Assembly (NCBI GenBank): GCA_051881315.1
Contig: JBJEPQ010000056.1
Location: 87,612-151,611, forward strand
Reading direction: 5' to 3'
From: CAG-488 sp051881315
GTDB taxonomy: Bacteria; Bacillota; Clostridia; Oscillospirales; Acutalibacteraceae
Length of the DNA stretch: 64,000 bases
Numbering within the stretch: position 1 is the stretch's first letter; each line of letters opens with the position of its first letter. A program made the translations under genes and the position numbers. Shown here piece after piece: positions 21,801-27,378 of this stretch. The notes beneath the pieces were generated by a model. The model did no database searches and was not told the DNA's origin. It saw only the letters and a list, made by a program, of their open reading frames with translations.

Positions 21801-22972
21801 TCCCAGCCGACATAAGAACAGTTACGGATAACATGAAGATAGTTCTGATCCTCACCGCCGTCCGAATCGAACTCAACAAAGCCGGCAGAAAAGTTGGGAA
21901 CCTGGCTGAAGTCAGAATATCTTGATGTATCAATGGTAATGTTAGCCGCCGCATAACCGTAGTTATCAGCCGTTGTTGAAGGACTGCCGCCAAAGTAGTT
22001 GGCGTTCTGTATCATATCCTTGGGTATATATGCCTTGTCGGTATAATCATCCCATATTGTATGATAAATTCTCGAGCCCTGACCGAAATATGTATTGTTG
22101 TTATACTCGGCATAGGCAACAAGAACACCCTCGCCGTCAGGATCGAAATAATTTGAATCAATCGGAGCCGAAAGACTGTTGGGATAGATGCTTGAATTGA
22201 AGTTGACAAGAGGAGCGGTAAGAGTTGAGCCCGTGCTCATAAACTTTGAGCCGACATTACCGCCCGAAACAGAATCAACGCCCGTGAGGAACGAATACGT
22301 TGACTGCTCGGCAGGATTGCCCGCTATACCGCCCGAAGTACCGTAATAATAGCCCCTGGTCGTCATACCTGCCTGTGCAAGCGACGGGAATTTAACTCCG
22401 GTATAGGCATAAGTGGTATAAGAACCGGAGGCGGTAGTATAAACTATCGTCCACTGAATAATATATTCTTTCGCCGTTTCCGCATTTGCAAGAGTAACGG
22501 TCTTTATCGTCTTGTTTACCGAGGACGCAGAAACAGATAAGGATTTATCTGAGGACATATATGTTCCGTCGGCAAAGGAAATATTCGTTATGCGGTTTGA
22601 CGAAACCGTACTGCTCAGAGTTGAGTCATAAAGAGCAACCGAAAAGGTTACGCTTCTTGCCGTCGAGCAGGCAAAGCTCAGTACAGAGGTTGACGAGGTC
22701 GGCTCAGAAACCGAACCGTCCGTCGATGAGTTCAGAAAATACTGAGAGTCCTTTCCGCCCGGCTTTATGTAAATAAGCTCCGGCAAATTTATGCTGTACT
22801 CTGCGAAGGTGTTGGAAGTAGTACCTGCCTCCGTCAATGCGTGATCACCTTTTGAGATAATTGCTCCCGATATCACCGAACCGATATCAAAGAAGCAGAA
22901 GGTGGTCAAAAGCATCGTAAGACAAAGGAGCACACTGAGCGTACTTCTTCCGAATTTTGAAAGCTTTTTCAT
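9839..22972 (-). CDS. Giant secreted repeat protein with many InlB-type (Flg_new/Listeria-Bacteroides) repeats
   Basis: One uninterrupted frame of 4377 codons. Residues 1 to about 37 are a signal peptide (MKKLSKFGRSTLSVLLCL...). Residues about 40-1200 hold two diverged copies of a large module (shared IDTSRYS...QVPN/QIPN signature), each ending in a helical FIVAR-like segment. Residues about 1460-3450 contain some two dozen beta-grasp InlB B-type repeats (GYTFAGWYDAASGG...LYAHW), interrupted near 1560-1900 by carbohydrate-binding-like beta domains. The C-terminus has another helical segment and Ig-like domains. It is rich in Ser, Thr, Tyr, Asn and Gly. No LPXTG motif, SLH domain or C-terminal membrane anchor is visible, so how it stays on the cell is unknown. 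Start: GGGGAGGT ribosome site 8 bases before the ATG. Probably an adhesin or matrix protein; inference. Confidence 0.93.
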   Translation of the reverse strand: MKKLSKFGRSTLSVLLCLTMLLTTFCFFDIGSVISGAIISKGDHALTEAGTTSNTFAEYSINLPELIYIKPGGKDSQYFLNSSTDGSVSEPTSSTSVLSFACSTARSVTFSVALYDSTLSSTVSSNRITNISFADGTYMSSDKSLSVSASSVNKTIKTVTLANAETAKEYIIQWTIVYTTASGSYTTYAYTGVKFPSLAQAGMTTRGYYYGTSGGIAGNPAEQSTYSFLTGVDSVSGGNVGSKFMSTGSTLTAPLVNFNSSIYPNSLSAPIDSNYFDPDGEGVLVAYAEYNNNTYFGQGSRIYHTIWDDYTDKAYIPKDMIQNANYFGGSPSTTADNYGYAAANITIDTSRYSDFSQVPNFSAGFVEFDSDGGEDQNYLHVIRNCSYVGWDASKYFRSNTTSGLAAGSMNTQATIWCPDVDRSNESNGKVFVRGLYKLNGNIYNAKTNLTKSTSGGTSRTIASYNNGVYTTYMRFEYSLRWNPWIGSSEYSSQIAAVRLNATLVDRGSARTYYHKFLNSGVNTSASNWSTINGYLKEYAKSLCVSTSSAGTITDPTSAISTAQANLKTTMKTSTPLSPPLYFYVPEAIYLVPQVNSWISQTRSQFQYFVQNDISDLTKPLPKSTRDTTGTVYFNYPNASEFKLSFKWLNSSGNEMGSTSSTTASYYNSNSYINLGGSTRYSKSEYSFTLSSGVLNTTMTTAGYSPYLISGDTGCYIEWTASYKDSVDGHYKTAVAYTYVYKPYVVSTAAGATVRCTDGSDHDNSQLSWMSGFHNIYSNATTPTVGTKEQKAAYLKYTTVDKAYACMPFMSYDTGTISGALNFPISGMGTSGNANVVIGDKPDYRLQSTAMKLAFASATNSSSYFKYKDYGNNWAHDWMSTTQNASATLSSSTTTNKLTGSFFYWESGKDLTAAINTGGVGGLYIDTSRYSNLNQIPNLGVGMQMTDNDDTATSDNGAWMIGDATDITSSTYINSQGDGNKMREEWNNVNYYIAGMGTPDNRNSSYDSQNLKYAGNWNRSILEGATKDYQIKTAQMNNQGGDWVTVIVYLKLHCYQADKTDLRTAVKRAQNNFPNLGIYNSGTMSSYYYTGSTYTNFVNTYKSACRELTKVDGGTASSVATLVTNLNNYIDSLVTGTDLKVNCTAREYNLGLEKLADGNYKIIEIPNAKQYSLAYNARDNVYFAPDSYTGFTYAGSYELTNTSITPSSYYGKVLASLPKFLSSSDYTSKAMSYSGTSSTIATTSNKTTTVPKFDGNATSFEWVAAVNDTSLTMVNFYYLDRNTIHFDPNDGSSKINLINEATVRKSANNFYAPTTTVSASNGVTVTYNQKTNIFTFNGTPTIGLTYFTMPIAGMLKADTSYTYRAVYVGGSATIPSGTSLTISLDICKADGTRCYKASGTSYSDRFCFDYTCGTANASKTLAPDAYQAANAEFLQIFTYSADYTLSPTYNNLQVKFELVESGTANSTFSPNAKEAYYGRQLGTLPTPVRDNYEFLGWFNAPDGGERVTASDIMGTEDMTVYAHWAPDNKVVLLDNDFDFDDFVGKDSIAVTTLNNFANSFKSCASQGYTSPLTDQTKPFTSTITNESNGDTSLNVSYHRSSIGDSGVTELYDTLKSTTYTASTAGEYTVSYEYRINDYYSRFFEENGNNGYDSVVIGFSTDSGYSYSGGEGVSYTENKSTTEGYEKVTLTRTFSANTNYFFTMAFYFCNEKGANELRADIDIKNIVVKDPDGNIVLSSNGLATAHGSASFDPDTREITLKPTAADCYTSTYNSTAKYRSTLEAGKNYTLMMDYNASTNVRIIPYIFFYSSATSTSYSSTAATSVDVPAGTGTFAMRFTVPTNNYYQIRFGIHNYQGGSTIPGSVTFGNISLQRTEIYADGAYNTDSSTYLGWVSKVTGPSSTSASVYVNDLNSRYEKITSHYQDIGYQNAYSNLRVPTREGYDFVGWFDASGTQYTDASGVGTKVCTTDGVKLYSRWTAKDFNLKYNAYKPNDSKGVATSGTVGSLPSPNPQSLKFGIASTISSTLPTLTGYTFAGWSTTSGGSAAYQKGAALSASTVSQMYQSCSGGTYNLYTAWTANKFYVKFNGNGSTSGTMSNQQFTYDVYQKLTQNAFENSRTVTYDKNDTTEHPATLSTTSVTKELSFKGWTASAEAVATANPTVKYTDQQEIKNPNGYATSGGTTNLYAKWQGVTVTLPTPTRTGYTFAGWYDAASGGNKVGDAGASYIITDDETLYAHWTVNSYTVTYDYATNGGTSATKTTASVNYGAAVDLTPTATKSGWTFVGWNTNKDATTALSSLTMPANNVTLYAIYKKTLTANFYSGANRATNDPRTVTIWNRATSGTVTSPTTYTSVWTFVGWTSATTATSSTSYIGTGVTVTITASQGTVNYYALYKQLHTLVYDANGGSGAPAKSEAYGYYNSYPTQQNGQHTISSTVPTKTGYTFGGWNTNTSGTGTNYTAGQTYTNTASSNTLYAKWTVNTITLKYNGNGNTGGTVPADSTFSYGASVTTAAAPTRAYTITYNANGGSVTPTSATASYTFGGWKSSVNSKTYNAATAYTDSFGATSGSVTLTAQWSGGTVTLPTPTRSGYTFAGWYDAASGGTKIGNAGASYTATANKTLYAHWTVNTITLKYNGNGNTGGTVPADSTFTYGSSVTTAAALTRVYTITYNANSGTVTPASATATYTFGGWKSSVNSKTYNAATAYTDSFGATSGSVTLTAQWSGGTVTLPTPTRSGYTFAGWYDAASGGTKIGNAGASYTATANKTLYAHWTVNTITLKYNGNGNTGGTVPADSTFTYGSSVTTAAALTRVYTITYNANSGTVTPASATATYTFGGWKSSANSTVYKAATAYTDSFGATSGSVTLTAQWSGGTVTLPTPTRTGYTFTGWYDAASGGNKIGDAGASYTATANKTLYAHWEINSYTVTYDYKTNGGTSATKTTASVNYGAAVDLTPTATKSGWTFVGWNTNKDATTALTSLTMPANNITLYAIYTKTITAKFYWINASDGKTVTETQTVIIVNAATSGTVTCSTTPASVTYNSRTFTWIGWRTDTTAAAQTKTKSTSQSVSADTNFYAVYSGTLTLSYNANKGTGAPSSQTATQYLNSTGTTGSVSYKKSEHEFTVSTTVPTYSGWTFDGWATTSTATSGKYGASPKTTKISNVSVNTTLYAIWTKTFTVNFYYYNNQVETQSVTIYNGASSVSVASPTIADQTVGGITYTGRGWSTSNSATASVSVASGANVSVSGNANYYASYEVTRTATFYYCTEPTSTIKGSGAAQSSVTADAVRYMNYTGAVADSNYTVPSQVTSSHGNGVAENYIGVSTAKSNSSTVTPTTANTAFYAVYSESLTFYYYNGSAHTSSSLTRYMLSNGTSYNASMSGTVPTPSNIDSKTVWSGNWSYENGSYSTGNFRTPTATGVNSLYAVYNKSVALIYNLNGGTSSAIANTTGTAHLISKNGGVNTFAVSLAITDTVPTKTDYTFLGWADTASATAPQYYAKHTFSLSADKTIYAVWLETKTPDEKVNNKDVYSTDIDVVKGVKVTGFTDDDVTVQEITTKHKLYNSSENAAYQALCEAYTDALNTYKSSPSVENAKALTTARDNLANAAAPQYNSSDRTYLDGKFTVEYASGVTNRPVAAGEHSVSELNLNHYTTANLDSTLSQLNASAGITLASKQATINTAVKTIAKNFVNKSLAKDTDPMYSVYENAKKAIATGLTGTGIKAINYVYTGKGNYTYYCYTNTATPTLLLTVDDVVGNGRVCYPTKSKVEKTATVSGTVNSSAYSIGTTSVNNNEYSAYIAKGMGTSMTGGASYYSQKSVIKLTPTFTSGKNGSVSYQIKASDDSYNSASTEFGGNYATTSKLSSGKTTGAISTSTSDTNITPANTITIVIDYHETTNETGYSNSMYIYGDQVINDKWLKQFHILRSSGGASNWEWPKTTDTIYTVDDGTYGQSNYGSFTYTFTYTSGASNNFAAASLGTIDATTIAGLLKSTANYNSMKAKTFVGANKGGDGLGYMEWPATGGWNINYYPKSQAYTYVHIVDRWGNVDDKVIYVGNIDAIAAQFKTASVGEYTVLEDGGSGFETLSLNSTGFEILTDENSTLENNVFRTAGNTVRISTGEANKAYTLTMTDKATNSSTATVKSDENGIITLSVEDTAYESGVYTFMLNSIEVNLYDGVEKYVLSVTGDEVDEGEAAQITVTTKGDVSKLRFTDESGNTSTVSSFVQNDDGTRTWTFAKARPAGEYTYKITVKVGYEWLDEGDTAALTFNERILDSGKVRSAEYDEETGLYKVTFEGRATKVQFVSEDGMTRTYTRYAEAVKSIKTYDADGNEVNDTARTLDHEVWYVEARLYSGQNYTVVGKFEAGWNRAEDATSTVTGK
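14465..15352 (-). repeat. Recent 441-bp tandem duplication inside the giant gene
   Basis: Bases 14465-14911 are repeated at 14906-15352 with no difference that I can see, a spacing of 441 bases (147 codons). Flanking copies with the same period extend to about 14222 and 15544 but have diverged. Each unit encodes two InlB-type repeats plus a short linker. The unit is a multiple of three, so the frame is kept. Such blocks often change copy number between strains. Confidence 0.9.
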
Positions 22973-23115
22973 TCTAATGGACCTCCCCGGAAAGATGATT
23001 TATATATAATGTTACCGAACCCGACCGCAATTTTAAGTCCGAGCACAGTAATTAGTACAAATTAGTCTTTTAGTAAAAATATACAAAAACCCAATTTTCC
23101 ATTATAGATAATATT

Positions 23116-23144
23116 ATATTATCATAAATTATAATAAAAATCAA
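23116..23144 (-). promoter_or_regulatory. Possible sigma-A promoter of the giant gene
   Basis: TTGATT (23139-23144) and TAATAT (23116-23121) are 17 bases apart on the minus strand in a very AT-rich region, leaving a leader of about 135 bases before the giant gene. Other AT-rich matches exist nearby, so this is only the best candidate. The rest of the 22973-23277 gap is AT-rich with no coding frame. Confidence 0.4.
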
Positions 23145-23269
23145 CTATTTTTTTGACAGGTAATGCTCAATTTTTATGTTTAAAATATATATTTTTTCGT
23201 CATTTATAACAATTTATTCATATTTGTAACAATGTCACAATTTTTATCCGATAATTCGACGGTCTTATA

Positions 23270-23317
23270 CAAGAAAGCAGCAGCCTATATCGGTTTGGCG
23301 TCCGATACAAGCCGCTG
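23270..23317 (-). terminator. Hairpin after trmB, probable terminator
   Basis: On the minus strand CAGCGGC...TATCGG pairs with CCGATA...GCTGCTG to give a long interrupted stem about 15 bases after the trmB stop, followed by CTTTCTTG. The T-run is weak, so termination may be partial. Confidence 0.55.
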
Positions 23318-23331
23318 TTGCATACGTTTTT

Positions 23332-24003
23332 TCACTTTTTATATGCTTCAAGCCTGTAAATAGGCTGTCCGAGGTCAGAAAAGCGTTTTTCATATTCTGT
23401 AACAATATTTCCCTCGAAATCGCTGTTGTGCAGATCAAGCGAAACATTTCTTATTGCAAAGCCGTATTCTGAAAATTCCTGTATAGAATATTCAAAGAAG
23501 TGCATATTGTCCGTTTTCTGATGAATCTCGCCGTCCGAGGTCATAAGCCTGTCGAAGATTGCAAGAAACCTCCTGTTTGTCAGGCGGTGATTTGCATACT
23601 TTTTCTTAGGAAAAGGGCAGGAAAAATTCAGATAAATCCTATCGGCAATACCGTCGGGAAGATATTTCGGAAGATACTCCGCCGAGCCTTTTATGAAACG
23701 CAGATTAGGTACGTTTTCCTCAATCGCTTTTTCTGCGGCAATGACTATTACGTTTGCGCTTTTTTCAACGGCAATATAATTTATGTCCGGATTACGCCTT
23801 GCGATCTCGGCGGCGAACTGTCCCTTTCCGCAGCCGACCTCAATACGCACGGGATTGGAATTGCCGAACCATTTTTCAAGGTCGATGTATTCCTTTTCCT
23901 CAATCGCTGTGTTGAAATTTTTATCCTCACTCTCGATCGAAAAGATGATATCGCCGCAGTCGGCAAGTCTTTTGTCGAGGTTCTTTTTTCTTCTCATTCT
24001 CAT
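23332..24003 (-). CDS. trmB: tRNA (guanine-N7-)-methyltransferase TrmB
   Basis: An SAM-dependent methyltransferase of 223 residues that makes m7G46 in tRNA. Seen: the basic N-terminus MRMRRKKNLDKRL, the SAM motif EVGCGKGQF, then NYIAVEKS, and RIYLNFSCPFPKKKYANHRLT. In well-studied TrmB proteins the last motif reads DPW(P/H)K, so the Asp of that motif is Cys here; many clostridial relatives may share this, which I cannot check. I start at the ATG at 24003, with GGAG 8 bases upstream, instead of 12 codons further out, because family members begin MRxRRKKN. Stands alone, divergent from the tyrS leader. Confidence 0.93.
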   Translation of the reverse strand: MRMRRKKNLDKRLADCGDIIFSIESEDKNFNTAIEEKEYIDLEKWFGNSNPVRIEVGCGKGQFAAEIARRNPDINYIAVEKSANVIVIAAEKAIEENVPNLRFIKGSAEYLPKYLPDGIADRIYLNFSCPFPKKKYANHRLTNRRFLAIFDRLMTSDGEIHQKTDNMHFFEYSIQEFSEYGFAIRNVSLDLHNSDFEGNIVTEYEKRFSDLGQPIYRLEAYKK

Positions 24004-24089
24004 AGTGTTCGCTCCGTTATATGTTTTGTTTTTATACAATAAATTAAAACCACTTTATTCTACACTTTTTTTATTTTACAGTCAACCGC

Positions 24090-24118
24090 TTGACAAAAAA
24101 GTTAAAACAATATATAAT
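24090..24118 (+). promoter_or_regulatory. Consensus sigma-A promoter of the tyrS T-box operon
   Basis: TTGACA (24090-24095) and TATAAT (24113-24118), both perfect, with a 17-base spacer. Transcription should begin near 24125, just before the T-box leader. Such a strong promoter fits a gene controlled by attenuation downstream. Confidence 0.93.
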
Positions 24119-24124
24119 TCACTC

Positions 24125-24373
24125 AATAGCCGTGACGGGAAGAAGTAAGCGAAAAAAAGATGCAAAGAGAGCTTTCGGCTGGTGTAAGAAAGCGTGAATT
24201 TTTCGTCCGAATACATCCCTGAGCTGCGTGGCTGAAAACAAGTAGGCTTCGCCGTGTGCGCGCGTTAAAGCGTCAGAGTATTTTTACTCGCCGAGGCTGT
24301 ACCTGTGAGGGTGCGGTGAACAGAGGTGGTAACACGATAATTCGTCCTCTGCCCAAGGGCAGCGGACTTTTTT
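24125..24373 (+). promoter_or_regulatory. T-box riboswitch leader, tyrosine type
   Basis: The leader senses uncharged tRNA and lets transcription continue into tyrS when tyrosine is short. Seen: a Stem I region with AGAGAGCTTTC and GGTGTAAGAAAGC; a likely specifier codon TAC (Tyr) at 24212-24214 followed by a purine; the T-box AGAGGTGGTAACACG (24322-24336), whose TGGT can pair with an ACCA 3' end, in line with the A discriminator base of tRNA-Tyr; and a terminator with stem GTCC..TGCCC/GGGCA..GGAC (24344-24367) and TTTTTT (24368-24373). The T-box stem can pair with the 5' side of the terminator. Specifier placement is inferred from the downstream gene. Confidence 0.9.
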
Positions 24374-24400
24374 ATTTTTATGTGAAAGGAACAAATTATT

Positions 24401-25624
24401 ATGACGATTTATGACGAGCTTGTCGCCCGTGGACTTATTGCTCAGGTCACGGACGAGGACGAAATCAAGGAGCTTATCAACAACGGCAAGGCGGTTTTCT
24501 ACATCGGCTTTGATCCGACTGCCGACAGTCTCCATGTCGGTCACTTTATGGCACTCTGCCTGATGAAAAGACTTCAGATGGCAGGCAACCGTCCCATTGC
24601 CCTGCTCGGCGGCGGCACGGGAATGATCGGCGATCCCTCAGGCAGAACCGATATGAGAAAAATGCTGACGAAGGAGGATATCGACCACAACATCGCCTGC
24701 TTTAAAAAGCAGATGAGCCGCTTCATCGAATTCGGCGACGATAAGGCGATTATGGTAAACAATGCGGACTGGCTTCTTGACCTCAACTATGTTGATGTTC
24801 TGCGTGATGTCGGCGCTTGCTTCTCGGTCAACAATATGCTTCGTGCCGAATGTTACAAGCAGAGAATGGAAAAAGGACTCAGCTTTCTTGAGTTCAATTA
24901 TATGATAATGCAGAGCTACGACTTCTATCATCTTTTCAAGGAATACGGCTGTAATATGCAGTTCGGCGGCGACGACCAGTGGTCAAATATGCTCGGCGGA
25001 ACGGAGCTTATCAGAAAGAAGCTCGGCAAGGACGCCTACGCAATGACGATCACCCTGCTCATGAACTCCGAGGGCAAGAAGATGGGCAAGACCGCTTCGG
25101 GTGCGGTATGGCTCGATCCCGAAAAGACAAGTCCTTACGAATTTTATCAGTACTGGCGCAATGTCGGCGATCAGGACGTTCTCAAATGTATCCGTATGCT
25201 CACTTTCCTTCCGCTTGAAGAAATTGACGCAATGGATAGCTGGGAGGGCGCACAGCTCAACGAGGCTAAAGATATCCTTGCATTTGAACTGACAAAGCTC
25301 GTCCACGGCGAAGAGGAAGCCGCAAAAGCAAGAGAAGCCTCAAAGGCACTTTTCGGCGGCGGAGCAAACCTTGACAATATGCCGTCTACCACTCTTTCGG
25401 GCGAGGATTTCACCGACGGAAAGATAGACATTCTTGATATTCTTCTCAAGACTGGCATCACCAAGTCACGAGGAGAAGGCAGACGTCTTGTTCAGCAGGG
25501 AGGCGTTTCCGTTGACGACAAAAAGGTGACGGAAATCGGTCTTTCGTTCACTGCAGATGAGCTTAACGCAAATCCGATCATAGTCAAAAAGGGCAAGAAG
25601 ATCTTCCACAAGGTTCAGGCATAA
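24401..25624 (+). CDS. tyrS: Tyrosyl-tRNA synthetase
   Basis: A class I aminoacyl-tRNA synthetase of 407 residues. The HIGH-like motif is HVGHF (about residues 46-50), the tRNA/tyrosine-binding part has QFGGDDQWSN, and the KMSKS-like motif is KKMGKT (about residues 226-231). The C-terminal S4 domain (TKSRGEGRRLVQQGGVSVDDKKV) binds the tRNA. Lack of a full KMSKS fits the KMGKT form common in Gram-positive TyrRS. Expression is set by the T-box leader. An AAAGGA ribosome site lies 10 bases before the ATG. It is followed after 18 bases by a small membrane-protein gene that is probably in the same transcript. Confidence 0.98.
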   Translation: MTIYDELVARGLIAQVTDEDEIKELINNGKAVFYIGFDPTADSLHVGHFMALCLMKRLQMAGNRPIALLGGGTGMIGDPSGRTDMRKMLTKEDIDHNIACFKKQMSRFIEFGDDKAIMVNNADWLLDLNYVDVLRDVGACFSVNNMLRAECYKQRMEKGLSFLEFNYMIMQSYDFYHLFKEYGCNMQFGGDDQWSNMLGGTELIRKKLGKDAYAMTITLLMNSEGKKMGKTASGAVWLDPEKTSPYEFYQYWRNVGDQDVLKCIRMLTFLPLEEIDAMDSWEGAQLNEAKDILAFELTKLVHGEEEAAKAREASKALFGGGANLDNMPSTTLSGEDFTDGKIDILDILLKTGITKSRGEGRRLVQQGGVSVDDKKVTEIGLSFTADELNANPIIVKKGKKIFHKVQA

Positions 25625-25642
25625 GCCGGAGGAGAAAATGAA

Positions 25643-26218
25643 ATGAAAATTGTAAAAGCTTTCTTTGTGATGCTGCACATTCAGCTTGCAATTCAGTATG
25701 CAATAGTGCCGCTTACATTATTTAATTCCGAGCTGTTGTTCAATTCAAAAATATTGTCAACATTATATTTTGTATCGCTTATTCTCTTTTTTATAGCGAC
25801 ACAGATTGTCGGTTGGATTGCCGCCGTGGCTGCGATAAAAATGTATCTCAATTCCGAAACCGAAAATCTGGATAAGTCATGGAAATTGCTAAAGATAAAA
25901 ACCGTTCCGTTTTATATCTTAAACTTCATTTACTGCATCGGTTACTACTTTGTTTTGATCGGTGCGAGCCGAGGAATGATTTGGTTTGTCATAATTCCTA
26001 TGCTTATCCCTGTCTGGTACACCTGTGCTTTCATCATTCAAAGCGGATTTTTCGGTGCGGCAAACATTGCAGTCATCAGAAAAAGATACAGAAATAATAT
26101 CTCGGTCATCAATTATCTTTTACAGTTTATTCCCGTGCTTGATGTTATCAGCACAATAACGGTCAGGCATAAAGTAAAAAAACTTCAGGCGGATTTCGCA
26201 GAAGAAAATAATCAATAA
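25643..26218 (+). CDS. Membrane protein of unknown function
   Basis: 191 residues with four or five hydrophobic segments (about residues 8-27, 38-64, 86-106, 112-133 and a weaker one near 155-170) and a charged C-terminus. I do not recognise the family. It has a strong GGAGGAG ribosome site 8 bases before the ATG and lies 18 bases after tyrS, ending in a bidirectional terminator, so it should be read from the tyrS T-box promoter and so rise when tyrosine is short. That context is the only clue to its role. Confidence 0.75.
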   Translation: MKIVKAFFVMLHIQLAIQYAIVPLTLFNSELLFNSKILSTLYFVSLILFFIATQIVGWIAAVAAIKMYLNSETENLDKSWKLLKIKTVPFYILNFIYCIGYYFVLIGASRGMIWFVIIPMLIPVWYTCAFIIQSGFFGAANIAVIRKRYRNNISVINYLLQFIPVLDVISTITVRHKVKKLQADFAEENNQ

Positions 26219-26223
26219 CAAAA

Positions 26224-26250
26224 ATCTGTTGCGTTTTTTCTGCAACAGAT
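26224..26250. terminator. Bidirectional terminator between convergent genes
   Basis: ATCTGTTGC and GCAACAGAT form a 9-bp stem with a T-rich loop. CTTTTGTTTA follows on the plus strand and TTTTTGTTATTG on the minus strand. It lies between the tyrS-linked membrane gene and the leftward gene at 26258-27271. Confidence 0.85.
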
Positions 26251-26257
26251 CTTTTGT

Positions 26258-27271
26258 TTAAAGGCTGTTTATAATTTCATCAACAATCGGCGAAGGATCA
26301 ATTACATTGCCGAAAATACGGTCAAGCTTTCTTTCTTCAAGCTCCGCCTCTTTCAAAGATTCAAACGCTTCGTTCATCAGCGATCGGTAAGCCTTCATCG
26401 TGAAATTCAGTCTGTTTTTTACAAGCTCCCTGTCCTTTGAATGAAAACGTTCGGCATAAACCTTTCGTTCCTTTTTCGGCGCGATACGGTGATAATATTT
26501 CGAGGAAAAAACTCCGAATTTAAGTTCGGGAATTATAATATGCTCGACCGTTTCCGAATCAAGGGAGCAAACACAGCTCACAACATCATATCCCGAGCCG
26601 AGGGCATAACGCCTGAGTCTGTCAACGATAAGGCTTGATACTGCGCCCGTTTTATCGGCAATGACGGCAAGTCTTTCACAACCGTCAAAGGCTTTCATAT
26701 TCAGTTCAACCCCGTCGGAGGTGACGCAGGAAACAAATTTTTTCGTTTCTGTTCCCACCCTGCCCTGCAAAGTTCCGCCGCATCTTTTCCACAGGCGCGA
26801 AGAATATTCGATCACCTTTCCGACATCTGTGCTTTGCAAATCAACACGAAGCATATCGTCCCTTATACTGTTTGCCGCAGTCAGAAATCTTTGACAGCGT
26901 TCAAGCTTTTTTCTTCGGGATCCGAGGCAAATATGTAATAAATCAAGTGAGATTTTTTCTAAAAAAGTTTCATCGAGATTTAATATTTTTTTCGATTTTT
27001 CTATCTCTTTTTTGCTCAGAAAATTTTCGTCCGCAATTAAAAAATTTTTTTCGGCACAGAAAATTCCGAAACATTTTTCCCAAGAAAAAAGTAATTCATT
27101 TTTTATATTTTCTCTGCAAAGCTCTTGAGAAACGAGAAGAAAAATTTTTTCTTTCAGTTCGGAGGATCCTCCGGAAATCACAAATATATTTTCGCAGATA
27201 TCGGAATCAAAAATTCCCGAATGAACTCCGCAGGCCGTCTGCACACCGTAATAGAAACAACTGTTGTCCAT
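26258..27271 (-). CDS. Unknown protein, possibly a degenerate PRK06851-type P-loop ATPase
   Basis: 337 residues, no signal peptide or membrane segment. Near residues 28-50 ENIFVISGGSSELKEKIF looks like the P-loop region of clostridial PRK06851-type ATPases (FVIKGGPGTGKS) with the GKS lysine/serine lost. The C-terminal part is helical and charged (about residues 265-335), also as in that group. If the comparison is right, the protein keeps the fold but cannot bind ATP in the usual way. I made the comparison from memory and am not sure of it. The gene stands alone between a terminator and the birA promoter. The usable start is the ATG at 27271 with GAGGTGATCC upstream. Confidence 0.6.
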   Translation of the reverse strand: MDNSCFYYGVQTACGVHSGIFDSDICENIFVISGGSSELKEKIFLLVSQELCRENIKNELLFSWEKCFGIFCAEKNFLIADENFLSKKEIEKSKKILNLDETFLEKISLDLLHICLGSRRKKLERCQRFLTAANSIRDDMLRVDLQSTDVGKVIEYSSRLWKRCGGTLQGRVGTETKKFVSCVTSDGVELNMKAFDGCERLAVIADKTGAVSSLIVDRLRRYALGSGYDVVSCVCSLDSETVEHIIIPELKFGVFSSKYYHRIAPKKERKVYAERFHSKDRELVKNRLNFTMKAYRSLMNEAFESLKEAELEERKLDRIFGNVIDPSPIVDEIINSL

Positions 27272-27326
27272 CGGATCACCTCGTTATTTTTTTATTATAT
27301 TCTATTCGGTATAGCTAAGAATGTGC

Positions 27327-27355
27327 TTGTAAGTTTTTTAAAAAAGTGATAAAAT
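27327..27355 (+). promoter_or_regulatory. Sigma-A promoter of birA
   Basis: TTGTAA (27327-27332) and TAAAAT (27350-27355) with a 17-base spacer, 23 bases before the birA start. Confidence 0.65.
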
Positions 27356-27378
27356 AATTCTGCAAATGAGGTGATGCA

